From contig NZ_AP025343.1 of the NCBI RefSeq assembly GCF_021654775.1, forward strand, positions 4,741,501-4,805,500: DNA of 64,000 nt. The letters are read 5' to 3'. Within the stretch, counting starts at the first letter, position 1; each line of letters starts with the position of its first letter. The DNA comes from Paenibacillus azoreducens (lineage in GTDB: Bacteria > Bacillota > Bacilli > Paenibacillales > Paenibacillaceae). The notes beneath the pieces are model-generated. The model ran no database searches, was not told the DNA's origin, and saw only the letters and a list, made by a program, of their open reading frames with translations. Below, in pieces: positions 53,628-63,356 of this stretch. A program made the position numbers and the translations under genes.

Positions 53628-54557
53628 TTGAAAATAGCTTTGTTGATGTTAACCTATGCCTCTTTGCATTCGATTGATGAATTGCCGCCTTTTTATACAC
53701 ATCTGTTTCATGGCCTGAACCCATCGCCCGAATATATGGAGCATGCGGCGGCACGCTTCCGCGCAATCGGCACCGCCGATCCCCTCGGGGCTGTTACGGC
53801 CAGGCAGGCGGCTGCTTTAGAGCAACGTTTAAATACCGATCCAAACGCTGAAATCAAAATATACCTCGCGTCAAAACATACGCCGCCGTTTATCGATGAC
53901 GCGGTTCGGCAAATGATTGCGGACGGGGTTGACCAGATTTATTCGTTTCCCACCTCTCCGTTGTACTCGCGGACAGGCACCGCAGCATACCATTTCAGTG
54001 TCCGTAAAGCACTTGCCGCTGCTGGCGTGGATATACCGGTCATTGAAATCAACCACTGGCATAAGTATCCGGGCGTAACCGAAGCCATCAGCCTGCGGCT
54101 TCGTACCGCCTTGGCATGGGTTTCTGCGGCCAATCGCCCCTATACCAAAGTATTGTTTACGGCGCACAGTCAGCCCGGACTGCCAAAGGCCAATATGGAA
54201 TTTATCCAAACCTTTTCGGAATTGGCCGAATCGGTTGCGGACAAAGCGAACTGTTCCCGTTGGTCGCTTGCTTACCGCAGTGCGGGACCGCCCCCGCAAA
54301 AATGGCTGTCCCCGGATGTACTTGACATCATTGAAAAAGTGGCACATGAAGGCTATAAAGCCGTCATTGTATGTGATTTGTTATCCCTCACAGAAAATGT
54401 GGAAGCCATTTACGATTGCAAAATCGATTGCCAAGACAAAGCAGCAGCTTGCGGACTTGAATTTGTCGCAACCGAATTTCTGAATGACTCGGCAGACTAT
54501 ATCGACGCGCTTGCTTCACTGATTCGTGATAGGATTCAGCTAAACGGCGCTCAATGA
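53628..54557 (+). CDS. Ferrochelatase-family protein (HemH/CpfC)
   Basis: 309 aa. ALLMLTYASLHSIDELPPFYTHL (N-terminal Tyr at the metal site), LFTAHSQPG (catalytic His, ~184-192) and VEAIYDCKID (Glu equivalent of the second metal ligand) fit coproporphyrin ferrochelatases. The sequence is more divergent than a housekeeping enzyme. AAAGGAG precedes the ATG. As last gene of an importer operon it might insert iron into, or remove it from, an imported porphyrin. Direction is inference. Confidence 0.83.
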   Translation: MKIALLMLTYASLHSIDELPPFYTHLFHGLNPSPEYMEHAAARFRAIGTADPLGAVTARQAAALEQRLNTDPNAEIKIYLASKHTPPFIDDAVRQMIADGVDQIYSFPTSPLYSRTGTAAYHFSVRKALAAAGVDIPVIEINHWHKYPGVTEAISLRLRTALAWVSAANRPYTKVLFTAHSQPGLPKANMEFIQTFSELAESVADKANCSRWSLAYRSAGPPPQKWLSPDVLDIIEKVAHEGYKAVIVCDLLSLTENVEAIYDCKIDCQDKAAACGLEFVATEFLNDSADYIDALASLIRDRIQLNGAQ

Positions 54558-54565
54558 AGAATAAA

Positions 54566-54587
54566 GGAGCGGATTCCCGCTCCTTTT
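54566..54587 (+). terminator. Terminator of the importer-ferrochelatase operon
   Basis: GGAGCGG-ATTC-CCGCTCC is a perfect stem followed by TTTT, 9 nt after the ferrochelatase stop. The rest of 54588-54728 shows no gene. Confidence 0.85.
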
Positions 54588-54728
54588 CCAATTGGGCCTG
54601 CCTAGCTGCTGCAAACCCAATCACAAACCCATCAATTGTGCATTATTCCGCTACATGGAGAGATGATTGATTTGCAAAATCATTGCCGCTGCCTCATTAG
54701 TGAGACACCGTGCGAAGGGTGAATACCT

Positions 54729-55901
54729 TTAGGATATCGGCTGCGGTTCTCCCGACTTTTGGACGACTGGTTGGGTCCGGCCCTTGCGTAAGCCGGTGAC
54801 AAGTCCGCTTAACCCCGCAGTAAGGACAATAAACAAAAGCAGGATTAGAGATGCTGCGCCAGCCCCGCTGCCGCCGAAGAGAATGTCCATGCTTCCTTCC
54901 ACCGCATAGGAAGCCGGCAGCGCTCCGCCGAGCCGATGGTAAAACGTCGATAAAAGCTCGCGAGGCAGCATCGCGCCGGACGTAACAAGCTGGATCGACA
55001 GCAGCAAAATATTCATCAGCATACCACCCATACCGAGCAAAATCAGGCAAAACTGCGAAAGCAGGATGAAAGACAGCACGAACAGGGACTGGAATCCCCA
55101 CATCAGCAGGAAACCGTGTTTTACCTGCCCCCCAAGGAGCATCAGCAGTGTAGAGCCGATCAAAGAAACGAATACTGCTGCGAACACGTTGATGGTATTC
55201 CGGGCCGCAAACAACTTCCAGCGGCCCATCCCCGCCGCAGCCAGCGCCATCGAAGATTGGGCAATGTTCATGCTCATGATCATCGTACCGACATACGAGG
55301 CGAGCAGCAGCATCATAGGCGCCATTTGATTATTCATTCCGTGAATTTCATTCACATTCACAAACTCGGAGGTTATCCGTTCAGACAAAGGTTCAGCTGC
55401 CGCTGCCGGCAGATTCCCTTGAACAAATGCGGCTTTGAGTCCCCGCGCGACCGCCTCCTTGTTGGCTGTGGCAGTCGTCTTCGCGGCGATCGAATTCATC
55501 AGATTGGCCGTCAGCGCCGGATTCGATTCATTGATGCTGTATTGAATGACCGCGGCACGCTGCGGCTCCTTTAAAGAATCGCTGAAATTCCCGGGGATGG
55601 TGATGACCATCTGCAGCTTGCGTTCGTTCAGGAGCTGCTCCGCCTCCGCTCCGCTTGCGACAAGCCTTGTGCCGACGGGCAGTTCTTTCGCCAGCTTGTC
55701 GGCAATCTCACGCCCCGCCGTTTGATCCGACACGACAATGCCCACTTTTAGCTGCTTTAACCGGTCAGCCTCTGTCGCTCCATCGTAAGCTGTCATCCAA
55801 ACGATAGCAAAAATAATCTGGAACATGACCGCGGTCACCAATCCGATGATCGTCGTCGGTCGTTTCCAAAAAGCCTTTAATGCGTGTAACATCAATTCCA
55901 C
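54729..55901 (-). CDS. ABC-2 type permease (YhgE/Pip-like)
   Basis: 390 aa. One N-terminal membrane segment (~17-38), an external domain of ~160 residues and five or six C-terminal segments fit ABC-2 permeases. It has no ATPase partner in view. KAFWKRPTTIIGLVTAVMFQIIFAIVW, and the SFVNVNEIHGMNNQMAPMMLLLASYVGTMIMS region resembles YhgE/Pip. AGGAGTGG is upstream. It is divergent from the LuxR gene, with a Fur box between. Confidence 0.78.
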   Translation of the reverse strand: MELMLHALKAFWKRPTTIIGLVTAVMFQIIFAIVWMTAYDGATEADRLKQLKVGIVVSDQTAGREIADKLAKELPVGTRLVASGAEAEQLLNERKLQMVITIPGNFSDSLKEPQRAAVIQYSINESNPALTANLMNSIAAKTTATANKEAVARGLKAAFVQGNLPAAAAEPLSERITSEFVNVNEIHGMNNQMAPMMLLLASYVGTMIMSMNIAQSSMALAAAGMGRWKLFAARNTINVFAAVFVSLIGSTLLMLLGGQVKHGFLLMWGFQSLFVLSFILLSQFCLILLGMGGMLMNILLLSIQLVTSGAMLPRELLSTFYHRLGGALPASYAVEGSMDILFGGSGAGAASLILLLFIVLTAGLSGLVTGLRKGRTQPVVQKSGEPQPIS

Positions 55902-56072
55902 TCCTTTTTCCGGGCCGCAGCCCGGGCATTTTTAAGATAAAAAATGAAAGCGACCACTCAAACCCGCCTCAGCCAGCAGTTCCGGAATCCGCTATGCCTA
56001 GACCGGGAAACGGAATCACAGCCACCGAATCTTGCGATTCCCTCTTCCCAACTCCCTGCTAATCTTTTATAA

Positions 56073-56087
56073 TGAGAATCATTATCA
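56073..56087. promoter_or_regulatory. Near-consensus Fur box
   Basis: TGAGAATCATTATCA differs from the 7-1-7 Fur consensus TGATAATCATTATCA at one position and lies within ATAATGAGAATCATTAT. It sits 98 nt upstream of the LuxR gene and 172 nt upstream of the ABC-2 permease gene, so either or both may be iron-regulated. Confidence 0.82.
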
Positions 56088-56184
56088 ATTATAAAGAGAA
56101 ACCGCGTCAGTTCTATCCCTCAAATCTGGGATTTGTTGATGCAGCAACACCATACAAAATACGGAAGGCGTCAGGAGGGTAAAT

Positions 56185-57252
56185 ATGCCTACTACAATGG
56201 AATCCATCAGAATTAGGCTGCTGCAGCTTTCCGAAGGCATAAGTTGCTCCCATGTTTATAGGAAAAAGATGATGGCAATGCTGCGGCAGGCTGTCCCGTT
56301 CGATGCTGCATGCTGCACGACCGTTGATCCCGAAACATTGCTGTCCACGGGTTCTGTGGCAGATGAAGAGGTTGAACTCATTCACAATGATTTGTTCGAA
56401 TATGATTTTATGAGGGAAGATTACATTCCTTATCACCAATTGGTGAAATCAGCGGACCCGACCGCAACATTAAGCCAAGCTACGGGCGGACAATTGGAGA
56501 AAAGCGCGCGTTACAGACATGTGCTTGCCCCCGCCGGCTTTCAAGACGAGCTCCGGGCAGCACTGCTCTACAAAGGAGCTTGCTGGGGATATTTAACGTT
56601 ATTCCGCTGTTCCGGCCGGCCGTTGTTCACCGAGAAGGAGCGAAGCTTCATCGCCTCGCTTGTACCATTCATCGCTATACGTTTGCGCAGGTCCAGCTTC
56701 ATTATGCCTGCAGAGATGAAGGCGGAACTCGAAGCCGAACCCGGCATCCTGGTGCTGGACAATCAACTTCGAATTATATCAACCAGCGAAGTTGCAGAGC
56801 GGTGGTTGTCCCGGCTGCGCGAATGGGAAGCAATCGGGGACGGCATCCTTCCCCGCCCCGTCAGAACAGCTTGCTTCCGGGCATTGTCAGCGACTTCAGT
56901 GCCTTCCCCGGCCAAGTCATGCATCCATCTTCCCGGATATCCTTATTTGACGATCCGTGCAAGCAAATTAAACGGACCTGCACACGGACCCCAGCTTGCC
57001 GTTTCGTTCGAGCAGGCCGGACCCGCAGACACACTACGACTGATGGCCGAAGCTTGCGAACTGAGCGAACGCGAGAAGCAAATCCTTGACGCGCTCATCA
57101 GGGGTATGTCCACTAAAGAGCTTGCACTCGCGCTCCATATTTCCGTCTATACCGCTCAGGACCATATCAAATCCATATTCTCCAAAACTGGGGTGACCAG
57201 CCGCGGCGAGCTGATATGGCATTTGTTCTCCCGATTCGGCGTCGGTTCATAA
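56185..57252 (+). CDS. LuxR family regulator with GAF-like domain
   Basis: 355 aa. The N-terminal ~250 residues are a GAF/PAS-like sensor region (FDAACCTTVDPETLL, DELRAALLYKGACWGYLTLFR, FTEKERSFIASLVPFIA). The C-terminal HTH (LSEREKQILDALIRGMSTKELALALHISVYTAQDHIKSIF) is classic LuxR. GGAGGG precedes the ATG. A Fur box upstream suggests iron control. The effector is unknown. Confidence 0.87.
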   Translation: MPTTMESIRIRLLQLSEGISCSHVYRKKMMAMLRQAVPFDAACCTTVDPETLLSTGSVADEEVELIHNDLFEYDFMREDYIPYHQLVKSADPTATLSQATGGQLEKSARYRHVLAPAGFQDELRAALLYKGACWGYLTLFRCSGRPLFTEKERSFIASLVPFIAIRLRRSSFIMPAEMKAELEAEPGILVLDNQLRIISTSEVAERWLSRLREWEAIGDGILPRPVRTACFRALSATSVPSPAKSCIHLPGYPYLTIRASKLNGPAHGPQLAVSFEQAGPADTLRLMAEACELSEREKQILDALIRGMSTKELALALHISVYTAQDHIKSIFSKTGVTSRGELIWHLFSRFGVGS

Positions 57253-57304
57253 CATCTTCTCCCGTTATGATGACCGTTTAAGTATCCGGATTGTGACAAA
57301 AAGA

Positions 57305-57365
57305 ATGTGATAAAAAAATCGGCCGTCGCAGGAACTCCTGCACAGCCGATTTTTTATCACATTTT
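57305..57365. terminator. Long bidirectional hairpin terminator
   Basis: TGTGATAAAAAAATCGGC and its complement (one base shorter) flank an inner GCAGGA-AC-TCCTGC hairpin, with T- and A-runs. It separates the LuxR gene from the convergent HAD gene. 57366-57477 shows no gene. Confidence 0.82.
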
Positions 57366-57477
57366 TAAAACCCGAAATGACATGAAATTGGGATGTAAGC
57401 CGTTTGACGAACCATCGCCTCTTAATGCAGGTCCAATACTTTGCAGCGCATCGGGTCGGATCGCAAGCTTATTTGGA

Positions 57478-58041
57478 TTATTCCAATATCCATCTAACCG
57501 CTTCCAGGATATCATCCGCAATAAAATCCGGTTCCGTCTCCCTCCACTTGTCCCGGTACTGTGTCAAGGCCCCTTCGCCCCATCCCGTTTTGACAAGAAT
57601 CTTCCGGGCTCCGACCCGATGCGCCGCCAGCATGTCCGTGTCTCCGACATCTCCAATAACGATACATTCGGTTAAATCCAGCCGATGCTCTTCAGCAGCT
57701 TTCAGCAGCATGCCTGCTTTGGGTTTGCGGCAGCCGCAATTTTCGCTTAATTCATGCGGACAAATGTATGCTGCATCAAAGCCGTAAGTTTTGAACTGTG
57801 TTTCGAATTCCCCAATCGTCGCTTGTCCCTTGGATATTCTGTGTTGGTTCGTAAATGCAAACACTTTAATTCCTTGTTCCTTTAACATCTGAATGGCTTT
57901 TTGCGCATTAGGAAACAGCTCGAAATCATTGGGATGGATAAAATGGCCATTGCCGCCAATCGTCCCGTCCCGGTCAATAAATACGGCTTGTACATTTTGC
58001 TTCATGCTTGCTGCTTCACATCCTTTGATAAAATCATGCAT
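57478..58041 (-). CDS. HAD-IIIA family phosphatase (GmhB/HisB-N-like)
   Basis: 187 aa. The HAD motifs are present: DRDGT (nucleophile and acid, ~22), FTNQHRIS, CGCRKPKAGML (conserved Lys) and IGDVGDTDML. HCGCRKPKAGML with four nearby Cys/His resembles the zinc site of GmhB and HisB-N. It dephosphorylates a sugar or histidinol phosphate-type substrate. An ATG at 58008 is an alternative start. Confidence 0.85.
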   Translation of the reverse strand: MHDFIKGCEAASMKQNVQAVFIDRDGTIGGNGHFIHPNDFELFPNAQKAIQMLKEQGIKVFAFTNQHRISKGQATIGEFETQFKTYGFDAAYICPHELSENCGCRKPKAGMLLKAAEEHRLDLTECIVIGDVGDTDMLAAHRVGARKILVKTGWGEGALTQYRDKWRETEPDFIADDILEAVRWILE

Positions 58042-58135
58042 AATATCCGCCTTTTTTCAAATATTGCCCATGAACGAGATAATGGTGATGATTTCCAATT
58101 CAAACTCGATGCAAATAGCCATCTTCAGCGTCTCC

Positions 58136-59107
58136 TTAGTCCTTTCCTATGCTAAAAGAATGTCCCAGCGCTTCGCATTCCAGATACCATTCGGGAGGTC
58201 CGTTATTTTCAAAATCATGGGTATCGACCGTATGTTTGATCTTGTGGAGCGTCTCTCGTATTTTATGATTTTGGGCTCCGCCGATTAACGTCGCATGCTG
58301 ATTCAACGCAACGAACAGATTATATTTCGCCCAGAACGTATCGGGAATTTTGCCGTTAAAATAACCCAGAATCTGTCCGTACGCAAAATACTTGCTAATG
58401 TCGCAGGTGTACTTCGGCAGCTTAAAAAATTCTTCCCAAGGATCTCCCCAGTCGAATCTGCTGAAATCAATGATTCCAGCCAGTTCGCCATGCCTGAAGA
58501 TCAGATTTGAAGGATGAAAATCATCATGCTGAAAACAAACCGATGAATTGTTCAATAAGCCGAAATGGCTTTCAATAAAGTTCTCAATAAAATCCTGCTT
58601 ATAAAAAGAAATGCCCAGCTCCTGTACGGTCGTTTTTTTGCGAATGTATTTGTCATATCTTTGTTCTGTCCAGTTGATTGGTGTTTTGGGAACAACTTGG
58701 TGAATTTTCTTCAATTCTCTTCCCGCTTCCCAACCTTGTAAAAATTGAGATTCCGGAGGCAAACGCGGCAAAACTTCTTCCCCGCTTGTTCCTTCGATAT
58801 ATGCAGCCAACAAATAGCAAAGTTCCAAATCGTCAAAGCATTCCGCAAAAATCGGCTGCGGGCAGCGAACACCATGCTGGATATGCTGCTTCAGGTATTG
58901 AAACTCTTCCACTCGCCGCGCAAAAGAATCCGCTACGTGCACGCGTAGTAAATATAATGGTTGATCCGCTTGATACAAAATAAACTTTCTCGCGTCAGAG
59001 TAGCCTTTATCAAGCCATTCGGCATGATCAAAGCCGACCTTTTGCCGTAAGCGGCTTAAAAGCTTCTGGAGTTTGTCATCGGATTCGTTCCATTCATCCG
59101 TTTCCAT
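58136..59107 (-). CDS. APH-type phosphotransferase
   Basis: 323 aa. FQHDDFHPSNLIF (catalytic loop ~200) and IIDFSRFDWGDPWEEF (metal-binding) are intact. The N lobe carries KFILYQADQPLYLLRVH. It is a kinase of a small molecule, possibly an antibiotic or a hydroxy-amine, otherwise unknown. It is distinct from the 7512-8513 kinase. It is located upstream of the HAD gene and may be cotranscribed. Confidence 0.83.
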   Translation of the reverse strand: METDEWNESDDKLQKLLSRLRQKVGFDHAEWLDKGYSDARKFILYQADQPLYLLRVHVADSFARRVEEFQYLKQHIQHGVRCPQPIFAECFDDLELCYLLAAYIEGTSGEEVLPRLPPESQFLQGWEAGRELKKIHQVVPKTPINWTEQRYDKYIRKKTTVQELGISFYKQDFIENFIESHFGLLNNSSVCFQHDDFHPSNLIFRHGELAGIIDFSRFDWGDPWEEFFKLPKYTCDISKYFAYGQILGYFNGKIPDTFWAKYNLFVALNQHATLIGGAQNHKIRETLHKIKHTVDTHDFENNGPPEWYLECEALGHSFSIGKD

Positions 59108-59234
59108 GCTGTCTCCCGCCTCCTTTTATATCTATGGAATACATCTTAAGGATATCGTTTGCCAGCAAACAAAGGAAGGTTATTTTACGCTATAACTCCG
59201 TTATTTCTCAAAAAGGCATTCCCCGAGGATCATC

Positions 59235-59260
59235 AAAAAAAAGAACCCCTACAGGGATCC
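59235..59260 (-). terminator. Probable terminator of the glycosyltransferase gene
   Basis: On the minus strand GGATCCC-TGTA-GGGGTTC forms a stem with G-U pairs, followed by eight Ts, 17 nt after the glycosyltransferase stop. Confidence 0.65.
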
Positions 59261-59276
59261 CTAACACCTCTGAACT

Positions 59277-60158
59277 TCAATAAGGAAGAACGGATATACA
59301 TCTGGAGAAAACCATATTCAGCATCTCTTGATTATAAACTTGATGTATCCGATTTTGCTCCAGCACCCAATTCGCGAATCCAAGGGCTCTCGTATAACTA
59401 TTATAATCCATATGATTGACTCTAAAATGTATTAAATCATGCATGATTTGATTTTCCTCAGCTGATAACTGCAAACCTAACCGCGAAAATTGTCTCTGAT
59501 GAATCTTGTCGACAGAATAAGCTTGCATAACTTTGTGCTGATTGGATACTTGTCCGTCATGTAAGCGGTAATAATGCAAATTTATGGGGAGGTTAGTCAT
59601 TTGAATTTGCGAAGCTAATCGGTCCCACAACTCATAGTCTTCGGCATGGGGATAATTCACATCATATCTAATTCCTAGCCGATTAATCATGCGATTTCGC
59701 ATCATCACTGTTGGGTGACAGATACAGCAATGAAACAATAACCAGGCTTTGATTTCTTCATGATGGACCGGATTAATTTTAGCATTTCTTCCTATGGAGT
59801 AGGTAATAGCAGATCCGCATAAGTCAATTGATGGATTATCATCCATATAAGATACTTGTATGCTTAGCCTTTCGGGGACAGAATGATCATCACTGTCCAT
59901 TCGAGCGATGTAATCTCCGGTTGCCATATCTAGGCCTTCATTAAGTGTGAATACCAATCCCTTGTTTTCTTGATGGAACACTTTTTTGACTCTAGGATCT
60001 GTAACTAGTGAAACGAGGTAAGCAGATCCGTCCGTTGAACCATCATCAATAATAATCAGTTCAAAATCTGTGTAAGTCTGATTTAGTATGCTCTGTATTG
60101 CTTCCTGAACATATGCGGCATTATTATAAACGGGCATAATAACTGAGACTCTCGGCAC
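59277..60158 (-). CDS. Family 2 glycosyltransferase
   Basis: 293 aa. The GT-A fold start VSVIMPVYNNAAYVQEAIQSILNQTY, the EIIIDDGSTDGS block and the DxD-type metal site RMDSDDHS (~residue 90) are typical of GT2 enzymes. It transfers a sugar from a nucleotide donor to polysaccharide or protein. It is AT-rich and has no neighbouring sugar genes in view. Confidence 0.88.
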   Translation of the reverse strand: MPRVSVIMPVYNNAAYVQEAIQSILNQTYTDFELIIIDDGSTDGSAYLVSLVTDPRVKKVFHQENKGLVFTLNEGLDMATGDYIARMDSDDHSVPERLSIQVSYMDDNPSIDLCGSAITYSIGRNAKINPVHHEEIKAWLLFHCCICHPTVMMRNRMINRLGIRYDVNYPHAEDYELWDRLASQIQMTNLPINLHYYRLHDGQVSNQHKVMQAYSVDKIHQRQFSRLGLQLSAEENQIMHDLIHFRVNHMDYNSYTRALGFANWVLEQNRIHQVYNQEMLNMVFSRCISVLPY

Positions 60159-60478
60159 AAAATCCCCTCCTAATAAGAAATCAATTTCATAATGGGTTCA
60201 TTCGAGTGCATTGAAGCTAGATATAGCACAATCCAAATCGTACGGGATCTATACCTAACCTGAATCAGCAACCAGGGGCAATTTGAAATTGATTAATAAC
60301 TAATCTGATTTACCATATGAGAATAAGACTTGTAGAGATTGGACTTTTTAATGATTCTCCAAAAAAATAAAGCGCCAAGAAGGAAGCCTTGTTGGGGACA
60401 ACCCGCCTGCGTACTAAGGGGTATTCTCTTCATATAAAACTAGATCGGGGTAGGCCAAAGCTAAAGGCGCTGCGCTTC

Positions 60479-60510
60479 AAAAAAAATCCGCAGAATTTAA
60501 TCTGCGGATT
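60479..60510 (-). terminator. Rho-independent terminator of the suf operon
   Basis: On the minus strand AATCCGCAGA-TTAAAT-TCTGCGGATT is a perfect stem followed by eight Ts, 12 nt after the sufB stop. The rest of 60159-60478 shows no gene. Confidence 0.92.
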
Positions 60511-60521
60511 CGCAAATGAGG

Positions 60522-61919
60522 TTACCCAATACTCCCCTCCATCTCGAATTTGATCAATCGGTTCATCTCAACCGCATATTCCATCGGCAGCTCTTTCGTG
60601 AACGGCTCGATAAAGCCCATCACGATCATCTGCGTCGCTTCCGCTTCGCTCAGCCCCCGGCTCATCAAATAGAACAGCTGATCCTCGGATACCTTTGACA
60701 CGGTGGCTTCATGTTCAAGCGTTATGTTATCGTTTTTCACTTCGTTATACGGGATCGTGTCGCTTGTCGACTGGTTGTCCAAAATCAGCGTATCGCATTT
60801 GACGTTCGCTTTCGCTCCAACCGCGCCCCGCCCAAATGAGGCGATGCCCCGGTATGTGACTTTGCCGCCATGTTTGGAAATCGACTTCGACACGATCGTC
60901 GACGTGGTGTCGGGCGCCAGGTGCAGCATTTTCGCCCCGGCGTCCTGGAGCTGCCCTTTGCCTGCTACCGCAATTGACAGCACCATTCCCTTCGCACCGC
61001 GCCCTTTCAAGATAACCGCCGGATATTTCATCGTCAGCTTGGAGCCGATGTTCCCGTCCACCCATTCCATCGTCGCATTCTCTTCCGCTACCGCCCGTTT
61101 CGTAACCAGATTATAAATATTGGGCGCCCAGTTTTGAATTGTCGTGTACCGCACCCGGGCATCCTTTTTCACGATGATCTCCACCACCGCGCTGTGCAGG
61201 GAATGCGTGCTGTAAATCGGCGCCGTACAGCCTTCAACGTAATGCACAAAGCTTCCTTCGTCGGCGATGATCAGCGTCCGTTCGAATTGGCCCATATTCT
61301 CCGAGTTGATCCGGAAATACGCCTGCACCGGGATTTCGCATTTGACCCCTTTCGGCACGTAGATGAAGCTGCCTCCAGACCACACCGCGCTGTTCAGCGC
61401 CGCAAACTTATTGTCCGTCGGCGGCACGACAGTACTGAAATACTCCTTGAACAGATGCGGATATTCGCGCAGCGCCGAGTCGGTATCCAGGAAGATCACC
61501 CCCTGCCTCTCCAGGTCTTCGCGCATATGATGATAAACTACTTCCGATTCGTATTGAGCCGAAACCCCGGCCAGATACTTCTGTTCCGCTTCCGGAATGC
61601 CCAGCTTGTCGAATGTCGCCTTGATCTCTGCGGGCACTTCTTCCCATGTCCTGCCTTGTTTCTCTGCGGGTTTAACATAGTACTGGATATCGTTAAAATC
61701 CAGGCCGGACAAGTCCCCGCCCCAGCGCGGCAGGGCCATCTTGTTAAATTGCTCCAGCGACTTCAAGCGGAACTCCAGCATCCATTCCGGCTCGCCTTTC
61801 ATTTGCGAAATCGTGCGCACGATTTCCGGCGTCAAACCTTTCCCCGATTGGAATACCGCCTGATGTTCGTCGCGGAAACCGTATTTATATTCTTCCAGTT
61901 CAGGCATTTGCTTCGCCAT
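60522..61919 (-). CDS. sufB: SufB, Fe-S cluster scaffold subunit
   Basis: 465 aa from ATG 61919 (AGGAGG 9 nt upstream; the ATG at 61925 sits too close to it). [24 protein letters not shown] and [21 protein letters not shown] and the C-terminal [28 protein letters not shown] are typical of SufB. It forms the SufBCD scaffold that builds Fe-S clusters with sulfur delivered by SufS/SufU. It is downstream of sufD by 100 nt. Confidence 0.96.
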   Translation of the reverse strand: MAKQMPELEEYKYGFRDEHQAVFQSGKGLTPEIVRTISQMKGEPEWMLEFRLKSLEQFNKMALPRWGGDLSGLDFNDIQYYVKPAEKQGRTWEEVPAEIKATFDKLGIPEAEQKYLAGVSAQYESEVVYHHMREDLERQGVIFLDTDSALREYPHLFKEYFSTVVPPTDNKFAALNSAVWSGGSFIYVPKGVKCEIPVQAYFRINSENMGQFERTLIIADEGSFVHYVEGCTAPIYSTHSLHSAVVEIIVKKDARVRYTTIQNWAPNIYNLVTKRAVAEENATMEWVDGNIGSKLTMKYPAVILKGRGAKGMVLSIAVAGKGQLQDAGAKMLHLAPDTTSTIVSKSISKHGGKVTYRGIASFGRGAVGAKANVKCDTLILDNQSTSDTIPYNEVKNDNITLEHEATVSKVSEDQLFYLMSRGLSEAEATQMIVMGFIEPFTKELPMEYAVEMNRLIKFEMEGSIG

Positions 61920-62028
61920 GATCATCTGCCTCCTTGTTTATATATTCCGATTCATTTTTCGAAAAGTGTTCCCTTCGGCATGTCATCCATTTCACTATCT
62001 ACAAACCGCCGGCTGCAATTTCTATGCG

Positions 62029-63339
62029 TTATCCCAGCTTCCGTTCCAAAATTTGCTGCAGCCGCTTGCGCACTGCTTCGACCGGTATTTCGGAAACGAC
62101 AGGGTCCAGGAAACCGTAGATGATCAGCCTTTCCGCAGCCGACCGCGCGATGCCGCGCGACATCAGGTAATATACCTGCTCTGCGTTTACTTGTCCCACG
62201 CTTGCCGCATGGCCTGCCATAACATCGTCTTCGTCGATCAGCAGAATCGGGTTCGCATCCCCGCGCGCCTTCGGGCTCAGCATCAGCACGCGCTCCGTCT
62301 GCTGGCCGTTCGCTTTCGCCGAACCCTTTTCGATTTTCGTGATCCCGTTAATGATCACGGTCGCTTCGTCAGTTATGACCGCCCGGGTGACCATATCGCT
62401 TTCCGAGCTGCGGCCGATATGAACCGCTCCCGTCGTCAGGCTCATTCGCTGCGACCCCGTACCGACAGTAATTACTTTCGCGTCTGATGTCGAGCCTGTT
62501 CCTTTCAGGATCGTCTTCGTATCCGACAAGGTGTTGCCCTCATGCAGATCGCCGATAAGCCATTCGATCCGTGCGTCGTCCGCAAGCACGGCGCGGCGGA
62601 ACGAAATATCAATCGCGGTATCGTCCATATGATGCACGGCAGCATATTGAACCCGCGCCCCCCTTTTAGCGAAGACTTCAACGGCTCCGTTATGGAACAG
62701 GGTGGTCTCCGTTTCACCCAACGAGGCAGCTGCATTCTCCATGAAGCAGACGCGGCTGCCCTCATCAGCGATCACCAGCAGATGCGGCACAAACGCTGCT
62801 TCCGCGTCGTCGGCATAAAGCACGGCCTGCACGGGCTCCGCAATTTCCACTCCCCGCGGCACGTACAGGAACACGCTCCCGTTCCACATGGCTGCATGCA
62901 TCGCCGACAACTTATGCTCGTCCCGGGCGTAAGCCGTCATGAGATGCGTCCGTACCAGCTCTTCATGCGTACGGGCCGCTTCCTCAAGGCTCGACAGCAC
63001 GACGCCCTGGGCCTTCAACTCCTCCGGCAAACGGCTGTATACAACAGAGGAATTATGCTGTACGATAACTGCTCCGCCTACCTGCTCATCCAGCAAGGCG
63101 AGGACCTCTGACGGCAGCTCCGAAAGTAGGGAAACGGTCTGTCCGGGACGATATTCTCCTTGGGCATCCAGCATCCAACGATCGATTGGAGTTTTCTCCG
63201 GTTTCGGAAGTTCCAGGGCCGCTGCCCATTCGCCCGCTTCCTCCCGCCAAGCGACAAGCCAGGACGGCTCTTGTTTGCTGCGGGCGATGGCAGCGGCGGC
63301 TTTACGGTCAAAAAAAGCGGTTGATTTGCTCATGCTCAT
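62029..63339 (-). CDS. sufD: SufD, Fe-S cluster assembly subunit
   Basis: 436 aa. The beta-helix region ALRFAMHAAMWNGSVFLYVPRGVEIAEPVQAVLY and the C-terminal QVYYLMSRGIARSAAERLIIYGFLDPVV resemble SufB but with SufD-type variation. It partners SufB and SufC in the scaffold. GGGGGTG precedes the ATG. It follows sufC by 17 nt. Confidence 0.94.
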   Translation of the reverse strand: MSMSKSTAFFDRKAAAAIARSKQEPSWLVAWREEAGEWAAALELPKPEKTPIDRWMLDAQGEYRPGQTVSLLSELPSEVLALLDEQVGGAVIVQHNSSVVYSRLPEELKAQGVVLSSLEEAARTHEELVRTHLMTAYARDEHKLSAMHAAMWNGSVFLYVPRGVEIAEPVQAVLYADDAEAAFVPHLLVIADEGSRVCFMENAAASLGETETTLFHNGAVEVFAKRGARVQYAAVHHMDDTAIDISFRRAVLADDARIEWLIGDLHEGNTLSDTKTILKGTGSTSDAKVITVGTGSQRMSLTTGAVHIGRSSESDMVTRAVITDEATVIINGITKIEKGSAKANGQQTERVLMLSPKARGDANPILLIDEDDVMAGHAASVGQVNAEQVYYLMSRGIARSAAERLIIYGFLDPVVSEIPVEAVRKRLQQILERKLG

Positions 63340-63356
63340 GTTGGCACACCCCCTTC

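Noticed and set aside
58050..58130. 21-codon ORF MAICIEFELEIITIISF on the minus strand
   Set aside because: It has a fair ribosome site but no similarity or support; probably chance between the kinase and HAD genes.
61134..62123. Plus-strand gene of 329 codons opposite sufB and sufD
   Set aside because: It lies antisense to two strongly conserved Suf proteins and shows no recognisable domain; it reflects GC-rich codon use.
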